Positions 1 through 8,292 of a stretch of 64,000 bases of DNA are shown piece by piece; within the stretch, counting starts at the first letter, position 1, and each line of letters begins with the position of its first letter. The notes below the pieces were generated by a model. The model saw only the letters and a program-made list of their open reading frames with translations. It made no database searches and had not been told where the DNA came from. Position numbers and translations under genes: made by a program. This DNA is from JANOBD01 sp031411495. GTDB lineage: Bacteria > Planctomycetota > Phycisphaerae > Tepidisphaerales > Tepidisphaeraceae. Location of the stretch: contig JANOBD010000165.1 in the NCBI GenBank assembly GCA_031411495.1, positions 62,001 to 126,000 on the forward strand, read 5' to 3'.

Positions 1-274
1 GCACCAGATCGACCCTCAGCGTCAGTTCATCATCGAACCGCGCGGGGGCGCGGTATTTCACTTCGACTTTCGTCACCACAAAAAAAACGCCCGCCGACTC
101 CAGGTCGGCGTAGCTGTGGCCCCGCGAACGAAGCAATTCGATCCGGCCCATCTCGAAATATTGGAGGTAAACCGAGTGATGAAGATACCCCATCGGATCG
201 GCCTCGGGGTAGCGGACGCGGATCGGCAAAGTGATGAATGCGATCGGCGGCTTGGGCGCCTGGTCACGGGACAT
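1..274 (-). CDS. Hot-dog fold acyl-CoA thioesterase (4HBT/YbgC-like), 3' end cut off by window
   Basis: The reverse strand is open from an ATG at 274 to the window edge, so only the first 91 codons are seen. The product contains RVRYPEADPMGYLHHSVYLQ followed by YFEMGRIELLRSRG and a KVEVKYRAPARFDDELTLR segment. This is the N-terminal half of a 4-hydroxybenzoyl-CoA thioesterase-type hot-dog domain: the YxEADPMGxLHHSVYLQYFE stretch matches the helix and catalytic Asp region (D-x-M/x-G-x-x-x-H) of YbgC/FadM enzymes. These are cytoplasmic enzymes that hydrolyse acyl-CoA thioesters. The gene lies 58 bases downstream of a small membrane protein gene on the same strand, so the two may be cotranscribed. 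The substrate cannot be told from sequence, and the family usually runs about 130-150 residues, so roughly a third is missing. Confidence 0.85.
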   Translation of the reverse strand, partial: MSRDQAPKPPIAFITLPIRVRYPEADPMGYLHHSVYLQYFEMGRIELLRSRGHSYADLESAGVFFVVTKVEVKYRAPARFDDELTLRVDLV

Positions 275-332
275 GGTCCACCAGTATTCTCATTGCTGCC
301 GCGCGATCCAGCCTGGGCACAGCGCCGCCGCA

Positions 333-584
333 TTACTTCTTTCGGACCAGATACTTAGCAAAATCCAAGAGTCCGGCGAACTTGTGGGACGGGTCGACAT
401 AGTGCTCGATCACATAGAACGCGAAGTAGTAACTTCGGGAAAAGCACCAGATGGATATCGCCAGCAAGGCGCTGAGCTTCAATTCCGGATGCTCGAAGAG
501 GATCAGCCCGGCTGCGAGCAGGCCGCAAATGAGAAAAAGGCAGCCTTTGAGATAAATGAGCCGTGGGTTCTTCAGATCGCCCAT
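333..584 (-). CDS. Small two-helix membrane protein, conserved hypothetical
   Basis: The 83-residue product begins MGDLKNPRLIYLKGCLFLI and has two hydrophobic stretches: roughly residues 10-30 (YLKGCLFLICGLLAAGLILF) and 36-58 (KLSALLAISIWCFSRSYYFAFYVI). It then has a short polar tail containing EHYVDPSHKFAGL and a KK terminus. It is probably an inner-membrane protein with both ends on the same side. I recognise no catalytic motif and no named family. Codon use is typical of the window and the hydrophobic pattern is well formed, which argues that it is real. It precedes the thioesterase gene on the same strand. No function is proposed. Confidence 0.75.
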   Translation of the reverse strand: MGDLKNPRLIYLKGCLFLICGLLAAGLILFEHPELKLSALLAISIWCFSRSYYFAFYVIEHYVDPSHKFAGLLDFAKYLVRKK

Positions 585-631
585 GGTGGGAAGTCTACCG
601 CGAAATCGGCGGGATGAAGGAACGGCGATTC

Positions 632-660
632 TTGTAGACGCTGCCGGGCTTGGTTATGAT
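632..660 (+). promoter_or_regulatory. Putative sigma-70 type promoter for rpsU
   Basis: TTGTAG at 632-637 and TATGAT at 655-660 are separated by 17 bases, close to TTGACA-N17-TATAAT in a GC-rich background. Transcription would start near 667, leaving a leader of about 155 bases before rpsU. This is a pattern match only. Confidence 0.45.
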
Positions 661-672
661 GCCGGGCCCGAT

Positions 673-699
673 TCCGCCCGGAATAGCCTTCCGGGCGGA
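673..699 (+). promoter_or_regulatory. Perfect 11-bp hairpin at the 5' end of the rpsU leader
   Basis: Bases 673-683 and 689-699 are exact reverse complements around the 5-base loop TAGCC, and TTGTGTCTTT follows. Placed just after the predicted start of transcription (about 667), it could be a leader attenuator, an mRNA-stabilising stem or part of an S21-responsive leader. The following bases are only moderately T-rich, so a simple terminator is less likely. Confidence 0.5.
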
Positions 700-822
700 T
701 TGTGTCTTTGGACGAATCCGCTGTGCGACGGCGCGCTGTCGGTTCGGTTCGAGGCCCGATCGGCAAGTTCGACGGCCCAAAGCTGTCGATAAGGTGAAAC
801 TAAGCGAAAGGTTCTGGCTTCC

Positions 823-993
823 ATGATTAAGGTCAAGCTGCGTGGTAACGAGACGGCAGAGCAGTTGCTCAAGCGATTCAAGAAGCTGTGTGAAAAAGAA
901 GGCCTCACCAAGGACATGAAGCGGGTGGCCTACTACGAGAAGCCCAGCGAAAAGCGTCGCCGCCGGGGTCGCAAGCCCCTGCCGATCAAGTGA
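823..993 (+). CDS. rpsU: 30S ribosomal protein S21
   Basis: The 56-residue product starts MIKVKLRGNETAEQLLKRFK and ends with a strongly basic tail (EKRRRRGRKPLPIK). This is the normal length and layout of bacterial S21: a short N-terminal strand, a helix with the LLKRFKKLCEKEG core, a KxxxYYEKPSEKRR segment and a basic C terminus that contacts 16S rRNA near the anti-Shine-Dalgarno region. S21 sits on the 30S platform and helps translation initiation. An AAAGG-like ribosome binding site lies about 11 bases upstream of the ATG. The gene appears monocistronic, with its own promoter and a hairpin-bearing leader (632-699), which suggests post-transcriptional control. Nothing is truncated. Confidence 0.95.
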   Translation: MIKVKLRGNETAEQLLKRFKKLCEKEGLTKDMKRVAYYEKPSEKRRRRGRKPLPIK

Positions 994-1179
994 TCGATCT
1001 TCGCGCGGGAACGGATCGGCGCATCGTGTCGCCGATCATTTTTCGCGTCGCGGCCTCGGCGATGCCGGGTCCGCTCGGGGATGGGTCACTCTTGGAGTTT
1101 TGGCGGTCTCGCTTCGTGCCCCGCAGCGACACTGACCGCAGCCTGCGGTCGGCGAAGCTGACCGCGAACAGGATCGCTC

Positions 1180-2106
1180 ATGACAGCCACCTTCACACTC
1201 CCGCCCAAACTCGCTCCCGGTGAAATCAAAGATACCGCCGTCTACACACGCGGCTTATCCAAGGTCTACAAGGACTTCTGGGGCCGGCCCAAAGTCCGCG
1301 CCCTCGAGAACCTGGACCTGACGATCAACCGCGGCGAAGTCTTCGGCCTGCTCGGCCCCAACGGCTCGGGCAAATCGACCACCATCAAGCTTCTGCTCGG
1401 ACTGATTTTCGCCTCCAGCGGCGAAGCCTACGTCCTCGGCGAAAAAGCCGGCTCGACCACCATCAACGAGCGCATCGGCTTCCTCCCGGAAGAATCGTAC
1501 CTCTACCGCTTCCTCAACGGCGAAGAGACGCTGCAGTTCTACGGCAAGCTCTTCAAGATCGACCGTGCCACGCTCAAGCGCCGCGTGCCGGAACTGCTCG
1601 ACACCGTCGGCCTCGACGAGAAGGCGCGCAAGCGCAAGCTCCGCGAGTACTCCAAGGGCATGGCCCGCCGCATTGGGCTCGCGCAGGCCCTGATCAACAA
1701 CCCGGATCTCATCCTCCTCGACGAACCGACGACCGGCCTGGACCCGATCGGCACGCGCGAGATGAAGGACCTGATCCTCTCGCTCAAGGCGCAGGGCAAA
1801 ACCGTCATCCTCTGCTCTCACCTGCTGGCGGATGTGCAGGATGTGTGCGACCGCATCACGATCCTCTACAAGGGAAAGATGCAGACGCTCGGCGACGTGA
1901 AGGACCTCTGCCAGGTCCGCGACATCACGCAAGTCGAAGCGACCGGTCTGGACCAGCAGCAGATTCTCGAACTGCGTGCGTTCCTCGAGCGTCTAGGCAA
2001 GGCCGATTCGCGGATCACGCACCCCACCACCACGCTCGAAGATCTCTTCATCCGCATCGTCAACGAGCAGACGCCAAAGGATAAGAGCTACATCAGCAGC
2101 CACTGA
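1180..2106 (+). CDS. ABC transporter ATP-binding protein (exporter type)
   Basis: The 308-residue product has every nucleotide-binding signature: Walker A GPNGSGKST at residues 60-68, signature YSKGM at 157-161 (a variant of LSGGQ, common in CcmA/NosF/GldA-like ATPases), Walker B LILLDEP at 177-183, and an H-loop His in LCSHLLADV near 213. The C-terminal 80 residues are family-specific. It should hydrolyse ATP in the cytoplasm to drive the membrane partner encoded 22 bases downstream (2129-4237). An imperfect stem (GACCGCA gcc TGCGGTC, 1134-1150) lies in its leader. The substrate is unknown. ATPases of this group accompany ABC-2 type permeases, and no periplasmic binding protein is encoded nearby, so export is more likely than import. 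Confidence 0.92.
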   Translation: MTATFTLPPKLAPGEIKDTAVYTRGLSKVYKDFWGRPKVRALENLDLTINRGEVFGLLGPNGSGKSTTIKLLLGLIFASSGEAYVLGEKAGSTTINERIGFLPEESYLYRFLNGEETLQFYGKLFKIDRATLKRRVPELLDTVGLDEKARKRKLREYSKGMARRIGLAQALINNPDLILLDEPTTGLDPIGTREMKDLILSLKAQGKTVILCSHLLADVQDVCDRITILYKGKMQTLGDVKDLCQVRDITQVEATGLDQQQILELRAFLERLGKADSRITHPTTTLEDLFIRIVNEQTPKDKSYISSH

Positions 2107-2128
2107 TCCGACCGCGAAGGGAAACGCG

Positions 2129-4237
2129 ATGCGTTCGAACGCACACACGAGCATTCCGATGATCGGCGATATCTTCATCACCGACTGGATTCGAAACCAT
2201 CCGGCCGAGTTCGGCCTGGTCGTCGCGGGCGCGATCGTCGTGCTCGGCCTGTTCGTCTACGGCTTTCGGGATCTGCTGCGCCTTACGCCCAAGCGCATCT
2301 GGGCGGTCAGTGGGGTCGTCTTCCGCGAATCGATTCGCCGGAAGGTGCTTTGGCTGACGCCGCTGGCGATGCTCGGCATCATCGTCCTCACCGGACTTCA
2401 GGAGCCCGACGACGCCTCCGACGCCATCCGCCAGACCCTTCAATTCTGTCTTTTCGCGAGCGGCCTGCTCGTGGTCATCGCCGGCGTGATGCTTTCGTGC
2501 ACGAACCTGCCACGCGATATCGACAGCAAGGTCATCTTCACGATCGTCACCAAGCCGATTACCCGGCTCGAACTGGTTGCCGGAAAGATCCTCGGCTTTT
2601 CGCGCGTGACTGGCTCGATCCTGATCCTGATGGGTCTGTTTACCTGGAGCTACCTTCACTACCGGGCGTGGAGGCTCGAGAAGGTCATCAGCGAACAGAT
2701 CTCGCACACCATGGAGAACGAGTTCGCCCGCGGCCGGCTCGAACATCAACAGCGGCTCGGCCTCCTCGACACCCGCGCGCTGCGGTCGACGAGTCAATTC
2801 GAGATGCTGGCGCGCGAGAGGGCGCCGAACTCGCAGACGCGCTGGATCTCGACCCAGCAGAGCTTCCTGGTTCCGTTCTCCGTGGATCCGGCTGACCTGG
2901 TTCCGCAAGGCTTCCATGATCCGTCCAAGGGCGAGGCAGCCCCGAATCCCGGCGAGGCCGGCCTGCGTGTGCGGATCAGCCTCTCGGCCGAACAGATCGG
3001 CAAGGTGGAGCGCGCCGCCCCCGTCGTCCGCGCACCCATGCTTCCGGCCGCGACGGAGAACCGAAATCCCTACGGCGAGGCCGAGTTCCGCGTGAGCTTT
3101 GTCAGCCTCAACGGCGACGTCGATCTGATTCCTTCAGCGAACATCAACGGCGGCAATCCGACGGAAGTCACGCCGGGACAGTATGGCAAGACGATTTACG
3201 TCAACATCGATCCCAAGGTCGCCCCCGCACTCGCGCAGACGCGGAACTGGGGCGTGGTGATTTCGCCGGTGAACGAAAACTATCTGATCGGAATGGCTCC
3301 AGGCGATGTCAGTGTGATCGTCCCGGGCGCCAAGCCCGAGCTTAACCGCGAGCTCAAGCCCCCGGTGGATCGCGAAACAGAACTGCCCGCGCTGATGGCC
3401 CGCGGCAACAACGGCCGGAGCGGCCGCATGCTCGAAGGCCCCGCCGACAGCTACCACTCGCTCGCGATCGCCCATTTCAAAGGCGACGCGCCGCACCCCT
3501 CTGATAACGGCATGGTCACACTGGAAATGACCATGAGCATCGACCGGCTGGACGATGATGCGAGCGTCGATGCGACACACATCGAAGTACAGGTCCATAA
3601 CCTCACGACCGGAAAAACGTCGGATAAATACCCGGTCACCCCCGAAAACGCCCGCGTCGCGTATGCAGATGTCCCCGCCGAGCTGTTTGAAGGCGGCCAG
3701 TATGACGTGAAGGTTCGCGTCACGACGCGCGGACACGCGGTCACGCTGAACCCTGCATCCATCGCCGTTGTTCAGGAGCGCTCGTCGTTCGTGATCAACC
3801 TGGTCAAATCGCTGCTCTCGCAGTGGATGCTTTCGATCCTGGTGGTAACGATCGGGTTCTTCTGCAGCACGATCGTGAGCTGGCCGATCGCGATCGTGCT
3901 CTGCGTCGTCCTGCTCATGGGGCGCTGGGCGGTCGACCAGGTAAGCGATTCGCTGCAGCCGGGTATCGGCGCGCTGCTGGCGACCGACATGGGCGCCAAG
4001 GACGCGACGCAGGCGCGCGTCATCAGCGCGGTCGGAGACGGACTGGCGCGGATGCTCAACCTGCTCTCCCAGTTCCTGCCGAGCATCGACGTGTTCTCGA
4101 CCGGCGGCATGCTCGAGCGCGGCCTGGCGATGCCCCTGCACATGCTCGCATCGGCCGGTTGGATCCTGCTGGTCTTCGGGCTGCCGTTCTTCACGCTGGC
4201 CTACATTCGACTTCGAAACAAGGAGGTCGCGCCGTGA
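2129..4237 (+). CDS. ABC-2 type permease with a large extracytoplasmic insert
   Basis: The 702-residue product has a membrane segment near residues 27-48 (FGLVVAGAIVVLGLFVYGF), further segments around 75-180 (LTPLAMLGIIVLTGL, LFASGLLVVIAGVML, VTGSILILMGLFTW), a long soluble section of about 350 residues, and a C-terminal membrane cluster (LVKSLLSQWMLSILVVTIGFF, IAIVLCVVLLMGRW, AGWILLVFGLPFFTLAYI). The FTIVTKPITRLELVAGKILG stretch is typical of ABC-2 permeases. A GAAGGGA ribosome site stands before the ATG. Its stop overlaps the GTG start of the next gene, so the three genes form an operon. The large soluble domain between the membrane segments is unusual and may sit outside the membrane to handle a substrate or a partner. 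Confidence 0.88.
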   Translation: MRSNAHTSIPMIGDIFITDWIRNHPAEFGLVVAGAIVVLGLFVYGFRDLLRLTPKRIWAVSGVVFRESIRRKVLWLTPLAMLGIIVLTGLQEPDDASDAIRQTLQFCLFASGLLVVIAGVMLSCTNLPRDIDSKVIFTIVTKPITRLELVAGKILGFSRVTGSILILMGLFTWSYLHYRAWRLEKVISEQISHTMENEFARGRLEHQQRLGLLDTRALRSTSQFEMLARERAPNSQTRWISTQQSFLVPFSVDPADLVPQGFHDPSKGEAAPNPGEAGLRVRISLSAEQIGKVERAAPVVRAPMLPAATENRNPYGEAEFRVSFVSLNGDVDLIPSANINGGNPTEVTPGQYGKTIYVNIDPKVAPALAQTRNWGVVISPVNENYLIGMAPGDVSVIVPGAKPELNRELKPPVDRETELPALMARGNNGRSGRMLEGPADSYHSLAIAHFKGDAPHPSDNGMVTLEMTMSIDRLDDDASVDATHIEVQVHNLTTGKTSDKYPVTPENARVAYADVPAELFEGGQYDVKVRVTTRGHAVTLNPASIAVVQERSSFVINLVKSLLSQWMLSILVVTIGFFCSTIVSWPIAIVLCVVLLMGRWAVDQVSDSLQPGIGALLATDMGAKDATQARVISAVGDGLARMLNLLSQFLPSIDVFSTGGMLERGLAMPLHMLASAGWILLVFGLPFFTLAYIRLRNKEVAP

Positions 4238-5943
4238 GGCAGAACCGTATCCCACTGGTAGCGGCAATGGCGGCTTCGCTCGTGCTGGCGAGTGTTTGGC
4301 GCGGCTCGGCCCCGGCTCGCGCCGCGCGCGCCGAGGCGGTTGCCTCGCAGAACTTCGGCCAACTCACGAGCTACTCGCTGGGCCTGCTGCTGGGCGGCTT
4401 GCGTGGTCCGCTGGTGATGATGCTCTGGAGCACCAGCGAAACGCAGAAATCCGAACGCAACCTCGAAGACATCAACACCAAGATCGAGCTCATTGGCCAG
4501 CTTCAGCCGGAGTTCGACTCGGTCATCATTTTCCAGATCTGGAACAAGGCGTACAACCTGTCGGTGCAGATGTCGAACCTCTCGAGTAAGTACTCGATGA
4601 TTCTCGACGCCATCGATTTCGCCAACAAGCGGCGGGTGGAGCGCAGCCAGAACATCAATTTCGAATCCGCCGTCGCCAGCGTGTTCTTCGACAAGCTCGG
4701 GAACTCTTCCGAGAAGACGTATTACCGCGAACGTGTCCGGGACGAATCGATGGCTCCCAAGGGCCAGGTGAAGTTCGTGTTTCCGCCGGAGCGGCGCGAC
4801 GATTTCGTAAAGGCCGCCCTCGCCGCCGGCGCGGATGCGCGGCGGTACTCCATTCGCCCGGAAGGGGGAGCCGGTGATCTGCTCACCGCGCGGCTGCGCG
4901 CCGATTATGGCGAACGGTTGAAGGCATTGTTCACCGGCGACCGCGTGACCAGTGAAATGATCGCGCCGCGGCCCAGCAACATGAACTCGGGCTCGCTGCG
5001 CACCGCGCTCGACCCGGTGCTGGACGAATCCGGCCGCATCCTGCCCGCACTCGCGCTGCGCGAACGGCCTGCGGAGGTGAAAGATCTCGATTGGCGTCCG
5101 CAGGACGGCGAGCTGGCCTACCTCGTCCGGTTCGAGCCGTTCCCCTATGGCGTTTCGCCTTACGCGTTCGCTTATGACTACTACAAGCGATCCGTTTCTC
5201 TTCAGGAAACGATGAAGCAGCGCCATGCGCAGCTTTCCGAGCGCGTGATCAGCTCGCGGCCAGCGCTGTCGCTCAAGAGCTGGTCGGAAGAAGAAATCGA
5301 GCGCGGCCGGCTGGCGGAGATTGCGCAGTATTCGCTTTCTCCGACGCCTGAGGCGAAGTCCCCCCTGCCGTATGAATTGCCCGCGGCAGGCTTACCGCTG
5401 ACGCGCGTGGTGGATACGCCACTGATTCGGGAGGCGATCTACTGCTACACCAGCGCTTCAAAGGTCGCCGAGAGCGCGATCGTCGAGTACCGCGACCACG
5501 TGGCGCGCTATCGTGAAGACGCGGCCAACTACGCGAGCCATATGTCTCACAGCCAGGCGATGGCCGCGCTCGCCGGCGCCGACGCAACCTTCCTGCGTGC
5601 CGGACTCGCGCAGGGAAACGAGCGAATCGAGCTGGCGCGGAGCGCGATCAAGCAGTACGAACGCGCGCTGGACCTGATCGCACTCAATTCGCTTGCATTC
5701 TTCGTTCCCGGCGAAGTGCTCGACCAGGTGATGCCCAAAGGCTACGGCAAGATCGATGCGATGAACGCGTTCGATAACCCCGGCGCACTTCCGGCGGAAA
5801 TCATCCAGCCGGCCATCCTCGGCGTATACAAGATCATCGACGCAAACCCCGGAATGCAGTCGGACGAGATTGCCGAATATCGCGCGTATGCCGTCCGTGC
5901 CGCGACCCGCATCGACACGCTCAAGAAACTTCCCGGCCTGTGA
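4234..5943 (+). CDS. Membrane-anchored protein of unknown function, third gene of the ABC operon
   Basis: I place the start at a GTG at 4234, which overlaps the permease stop (GTGA) and has a perfect AGGAGG site at 4221-4226; the reading frame stays open further upstream inside the permease gene, but that part is antiparallel noise. The 569-residue product starts with an N-terminal hydrophobic segment (IPLVAAMAASLVLASVW) and an Ala/Arg-rich stretch, then LTSYSLGLLLGGLRGPLVMMLWS, a possible second segment. The rest is soluble and helix-rich, including PEFDSVIIFQIWNKAYNLS and a C-terminal helical block. Helical repeats of the TPR type are possible but I cannot assign them. Translational coupling suggests it works with the exporter, perhaps as an extracytoplasmic adaptor. 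No catalytic motif is visible. Confidence 0.8.
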   Translation: MRQNRIPLVAAMAASLVLASVWRGSAPARAARAEAVASQNFGQLTSYSLGLLLGGLRGPLVMMLWSTSETQKSERNLEDINTKIELIGQLQPEFDSVIIFQIWNKAYNLSVQMSNLSSKYSMILDAIDFANKRRVERSQNINFESAVASVFFDKLGNSSEKTYYRERVRDESMAPKGQVKFVFPPERRDDFVKAALAAGADARRYSIRPEGGAGDLLTARLRADYGERLKALFTGDRVTSEMIAPRPSNMNSGSLRTALDPVLDESGRILPALALRERPAEVKDLDWRPQDGELAYLVRFEPFPYGVSPYAFAYDYYKRSVSLQETMKQRHAQLSERVISSRPALSLKSWSEEEIERGRLAEIAQYSLSPTPEAKSPLPYELPAAGLPLTRVVDTPLIREAIYCYTSASKVAESAIVEYRDHVARYREDAANYASHMSHSQAMAALAGADATFLRAGLAQGNERIELARSAIKQYERALDLIALNSLAFFVPGEVLDQVMPKGYGKIDAMNAFDNPGALPAEIIQPAILGVYKIIDANPGMQSDEIAEYRAYAVRAATRIDTLKKLPGL

Positions 5944-5989
5944 CGCGCAAGCAACCGTGATTTCTGCGTGATTCGACGATGGGGGCGGC

Positions 5990-5995
5990 TATAAT
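5990..5995 (+). promoter_or_regulatory. Consensus -10 box (TATAAT) in front of rsfS
   Basis: A perfect TATAAT lies 49 bases upstream of the AUC proposed as the rsfS start and 46 bases after the preceding stop codon. No good -35 is seen 17 bases further upstream. A transcript starting near 6002 would exclude the only upstream in-frame ATG (5979). Confidence 0.55.
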
Positions 5996-6044
5996 CAGCT
6001 TCCGCCGCGGATGTCCCCGGCTTCAGGCGAACAGGAGCAACGCA

Positions 6045-6425
6045 ATCAAGACCGCCGCCAAGAAAAGCAAGACCGACCTTTCCGAAACGACCAAGAACAC
6101 GGTCATCGAAATCGCCCGCCTGATGGCCGACACCAAATGCACGAACGTGCGTGTCCTGGACCTGCGCGGCGTCTCGCCGATGTGCGACTACTTCATCCTC
6201 GGTACCGGCACCAGCGGCCGGCAAATGAAGAGTGTCGCCGACGAAGTCGCCGAGTTCGCCTCCGAACATGGCCTGCGCAGCTTCGGCCAGAGCACCAGCG
6301 GCGAGAACTGGATCGCGATCGATCTGGTCGACGCGATCATCCACCTCTTCAGCCACGACGCGCGGATGTTCTACGATCTGGACAACCTCTGGGGCGATGC
6401 CGACGACGTGGATTGGAAGCGTTGA
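6045..6425 (+). CDS. rsfS: Ribosomal silencing factor RsfS, probable AUC start
   Basis: The product contains the whole RsfS/DUF143 fold: VRVLDLRGVSPMCDYFILGT, then GTSGRQMKSVADEVAEFASE, a GENWIAIDLVDAIIHLFS strand and ARMFYDLDNLWGDAD at the end. RsfS binds ribosomal protein L14 and blocks joining of 30S and 50S subunits in starvation. For the start, an ideal AGGAG (6033-6037) sits 7 bases before an in-frame ATC at 6045, giving 126 residues, close to the family norm. The only upstream in-frame ATG, at 5979, precedes a perfect TATAAT and would add 22 unrelated residues. No GTG or TTG is available in frame nearby. If the AUC start is wrong, the coding frame is still certain; only the N terminus changes. 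Confidence 0.9.
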   Translation: MKTAAKKSKTDLSETTKNTVIEIARLMADTKCTNVRVLDLRGVSPMCDYFILGTGTSGRQMKSVADEVAEFASEHGLRSFGQSTSGENWIAIDLVDAIIHLFSHDARMFYDLDNLWGDADDVDWKR

Positions 6426-6577
6426 ATCGTTCGAGGGCTCGAGGTCAGGAACAGGCAGTTTCAGGAACACGCATTGGATCGAGCCGCAGGATTCGCGGGC
6501 GGCCGGCCTGAATCGACCGACGAGCTGCGGTTTGATTACAGATTCATTTCCGACCAAGCCGATAACAGGGACTGACG

Positions 6578-6712
6578 ATGAAGTTGAACTTCTGGCAAAT
6601 TCTCGGCATCGCGCTTCTGGTGATTGGCGCGATCTTTGTAATCCGCAAGCAGATGGGTTCGTCGTCGACGACTTCGGTTGTCTCTCCCGCCTCGCGATCC
6701 GTCGCTCCGTGA
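6578..6712 (+). CDS. 44-residue single-pass membrane peptide
   Basis: An AGGGA ribosome site (6567-6571) precedes the ATG. The product MKLNFWQILGIALLVIGAIF continues with VIRKQMG and a Ser/Thr/Val-rich tail ending SRSVAP. It has one hydrophobic helix (about residues 6-22) followed by positive charges, so the tail probably faces the cytoplasm. The ORF is short, but the good ribosome site, typical codon use and clear membrane segment support it. It ends 40 bases before the flippase-like gene and may be cotranscribed with it. Function unknown. Confidence 0.6.
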   Translation: MKLNFWQILGIALLVIGAIFVIRKQMGSSSTTSVVSPASRSVAP

Positions 6713-6752
6713 CGTACCAGGCTTTCGCCTCCCAACCAGAGAGTCGAACGCG

Positions 6753-8243
6753 ATGTCACTTCCGCCCGACAACGCAGCCGAGTTCGAACAGGCAAGCGCG
6801 GATGATTCTCTTTCCCGGTCTCGCTTGAAGCTGGACTTGATCACCTCGTACGCGCTTTCTGCCGCGCGCGTCGGATCAAACCTTGCGATCTTCGCGATCC
6901 TGTATCGATACACGAACGAGCGCTACGCGGCGACATACGCCGTGATCCGTTCGATGTTGATGCTCTTGACGTATGTGTTCGGCGGGTTCAATCCGGCACT
7001 GCAGAGACTCTTGGCGGCGCCATTCGCAGCCGCCGCGAAAACCGAACCACTTTCTGCGCCCGTGGGAGTGCTTCCGTATGCATCCCAGCGAGAGTGGAAA
7101 CGAATTGTTCGCGACGAAGCAGACGTGATCTACGCGCACGCCAATCTCATTGCGTCTTCGTTGGTTCTGCTGCTGATCATCCCTGTAACGCTCTACGGCG
7201 AATTGGTTAACCAGATTCACGATTTCTCGATAACACGTTCGAGCGATGCTCGGCCATTTGCACTTGCCTTCGGGATCGCACTGCTGTTTCGACTCTGGTC
7301 AGAACCATCCTCTGCAATACTCCAATTGCGCAATCGTCTGGGATTGGACAACCTTGTTCAGATCGCTGGAGAGGTCATTTGGATTGTTCTGTGCCTGCTC
7401 GCTGCGGTGAATTACCCCGTCCACCGAAGTTACGGAGGGCTGTTTGCCGGTATTGCCAGCCTTTATCTCCTCGTATCGGTCGCGGTGCTTTGCGTCAGGA
7501 GATTCCTCGCGGCACAAACCCTCGGCTTCTGCTTTGAGCCGTTCCTTGATCTCCGCTGGAGCACGCTCAAAACGCTGGTGGCAGGATCGACCGTCATCTC
7601 CCTCGGCCAGTTCGCCGACTTTCTCTACGCGCCCGCGAACATCCTGCTCATCAACACCTTCGTTCACCCATCGGCCGTTGCGCGGTATGCGCCGGCGCTG
7701 CAGATCGATGCCGGATTGCTTCTTCTCGTGGGAGCGGTGTCGTCGGTCATGTTGCCGCGCGCGATGGCGGCGTGGGCGCGCGGCGATCGTGAATTACTTC
7801 GCAGCGTTTATCTCCGGAGCACGCTTGCGTGCCTGCTCGTTCTCATCGGTGCCGCGGTCTTTGTCGGCGCGTTGATCGAACGGATCCTCAATCTGTGGCT
7901 TGGCACCGTCCCGCCGGATGCGCCGATGATCACGCGACTCGTCCTCATCCACACCGTCGTCGGCGGCACCGCCGGCGTCGGACGCGCCGTCCTGCTCGGC
8001 ATGGGGCGATTCAAAGCCTACACGATCTCTGCCCTGCTCGGCGGCATCGCCAACGTCGCGCTCGCCCTGCTGTTCGTTCTCGTTTTCCACTGGGGCCTGC
8101 GCGGAATCGTCCTGGCGACGATCATCTCGGTCATCGTCCGCTGCGCGCTCTGGATGCCCTTGTACATCCTGCGGGCGCTGCGCGGGTCGACGACCTCCAA
8201 CCCGGTTAGCCGTGCGACGACGATCGATACGATTCCCTCCTAA
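6753..8243 (+). CDS. MOP-superfamily membrane protein, Wzx/polysaccharide flippase-like
   Basis: The 496-residue product has about 12 hydrophobic helices spread along its length, such as LIASSLVLLLIIPVTLYG, VIWIVLCLLAAVNYPV, AGLLLLVGAVSSVMLP, LACLLVLIGAAVFVGALI and VALALLFVLVFHWGLRGIV. The layout fits the polysaccharide/lipid flippase branch of the MOP superfamily, which moves lipid-linked saccharides across the inner membrane. I take the ATG at 6753 (MSLPPDNAAEFEQ) because the frame's earlier start at 6678 overlaps the 44-residue gene and lacks a ribosome site. No glycosyltransferase is adjacent, so the substrate is unknown. A hairpin follows directly at 8243-8271. Confidence 0.8.
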   Translation: MSLPPDNAAEFEQASADDSLSRSRLKLDLITSYALSAARVGSNLAIFAILYRYTNERYAATYAVIRSMLMLLTYVFGGFNPALQRLLAAPFAAAAKTEPLSAPVGVLPYASQREWKRIVRDEADVIYAHANLIASSLVLLLIIPVTLYGELVNQIHDFSITRSSDARPFALAFGIALLFRLWSEPSSAILQLRNRLGLDNLVQIAGEVIWIVLCLLAAVNYPVHRSYGGLFAGIASLYLLVSVAVLCVRRFLAAQTLGFCFEPFLDLRWSTLKTLVAGSTVISLGQFADFLYAPANILLINTFVHPSAVARYAPALQIDAGLLLLVGAVSSVMLPRAMAAWARGDRELLRSVYLRSTLACLLVLIGAAVFVGALIERILNLWLGTVPPDAPMITRLVLIHTVVGGTAGVGRAVLLGMGRFKAYTISALLGGIANVALALLFVLVFHWGLRGIVLATIISVIVRCALWMPLYILRALRGSTTSNPVSRATTIDTIPS

Positions 8244-8271
8244 ATCTCGACGCTTGTGCGTCGGAGAGATT
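8243..8271 (+). repeat. Imperfect hairpin after the flippase-like gene
   Basis: AATCTC GACGC (8243-8253) pairs with GCGTC and GAGATT (8258-8262, 8266-8271) around TTGT, with a 3-base bulge. No T-run follows, so it may stabilise the mRNA 3' end or terminate weakly. Confidence 0.4.
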
Positions 8272-8292
8272 GCGATCTGAAGAAGCCGCATC

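Noticed and set aside
3823..4233. Upstream extension of the third ABC operon gene
   Set aside because: The frame is open inside the permease gene, but the GTG at 4234 has a perfect AGGAGG and overlaps the permease stop.
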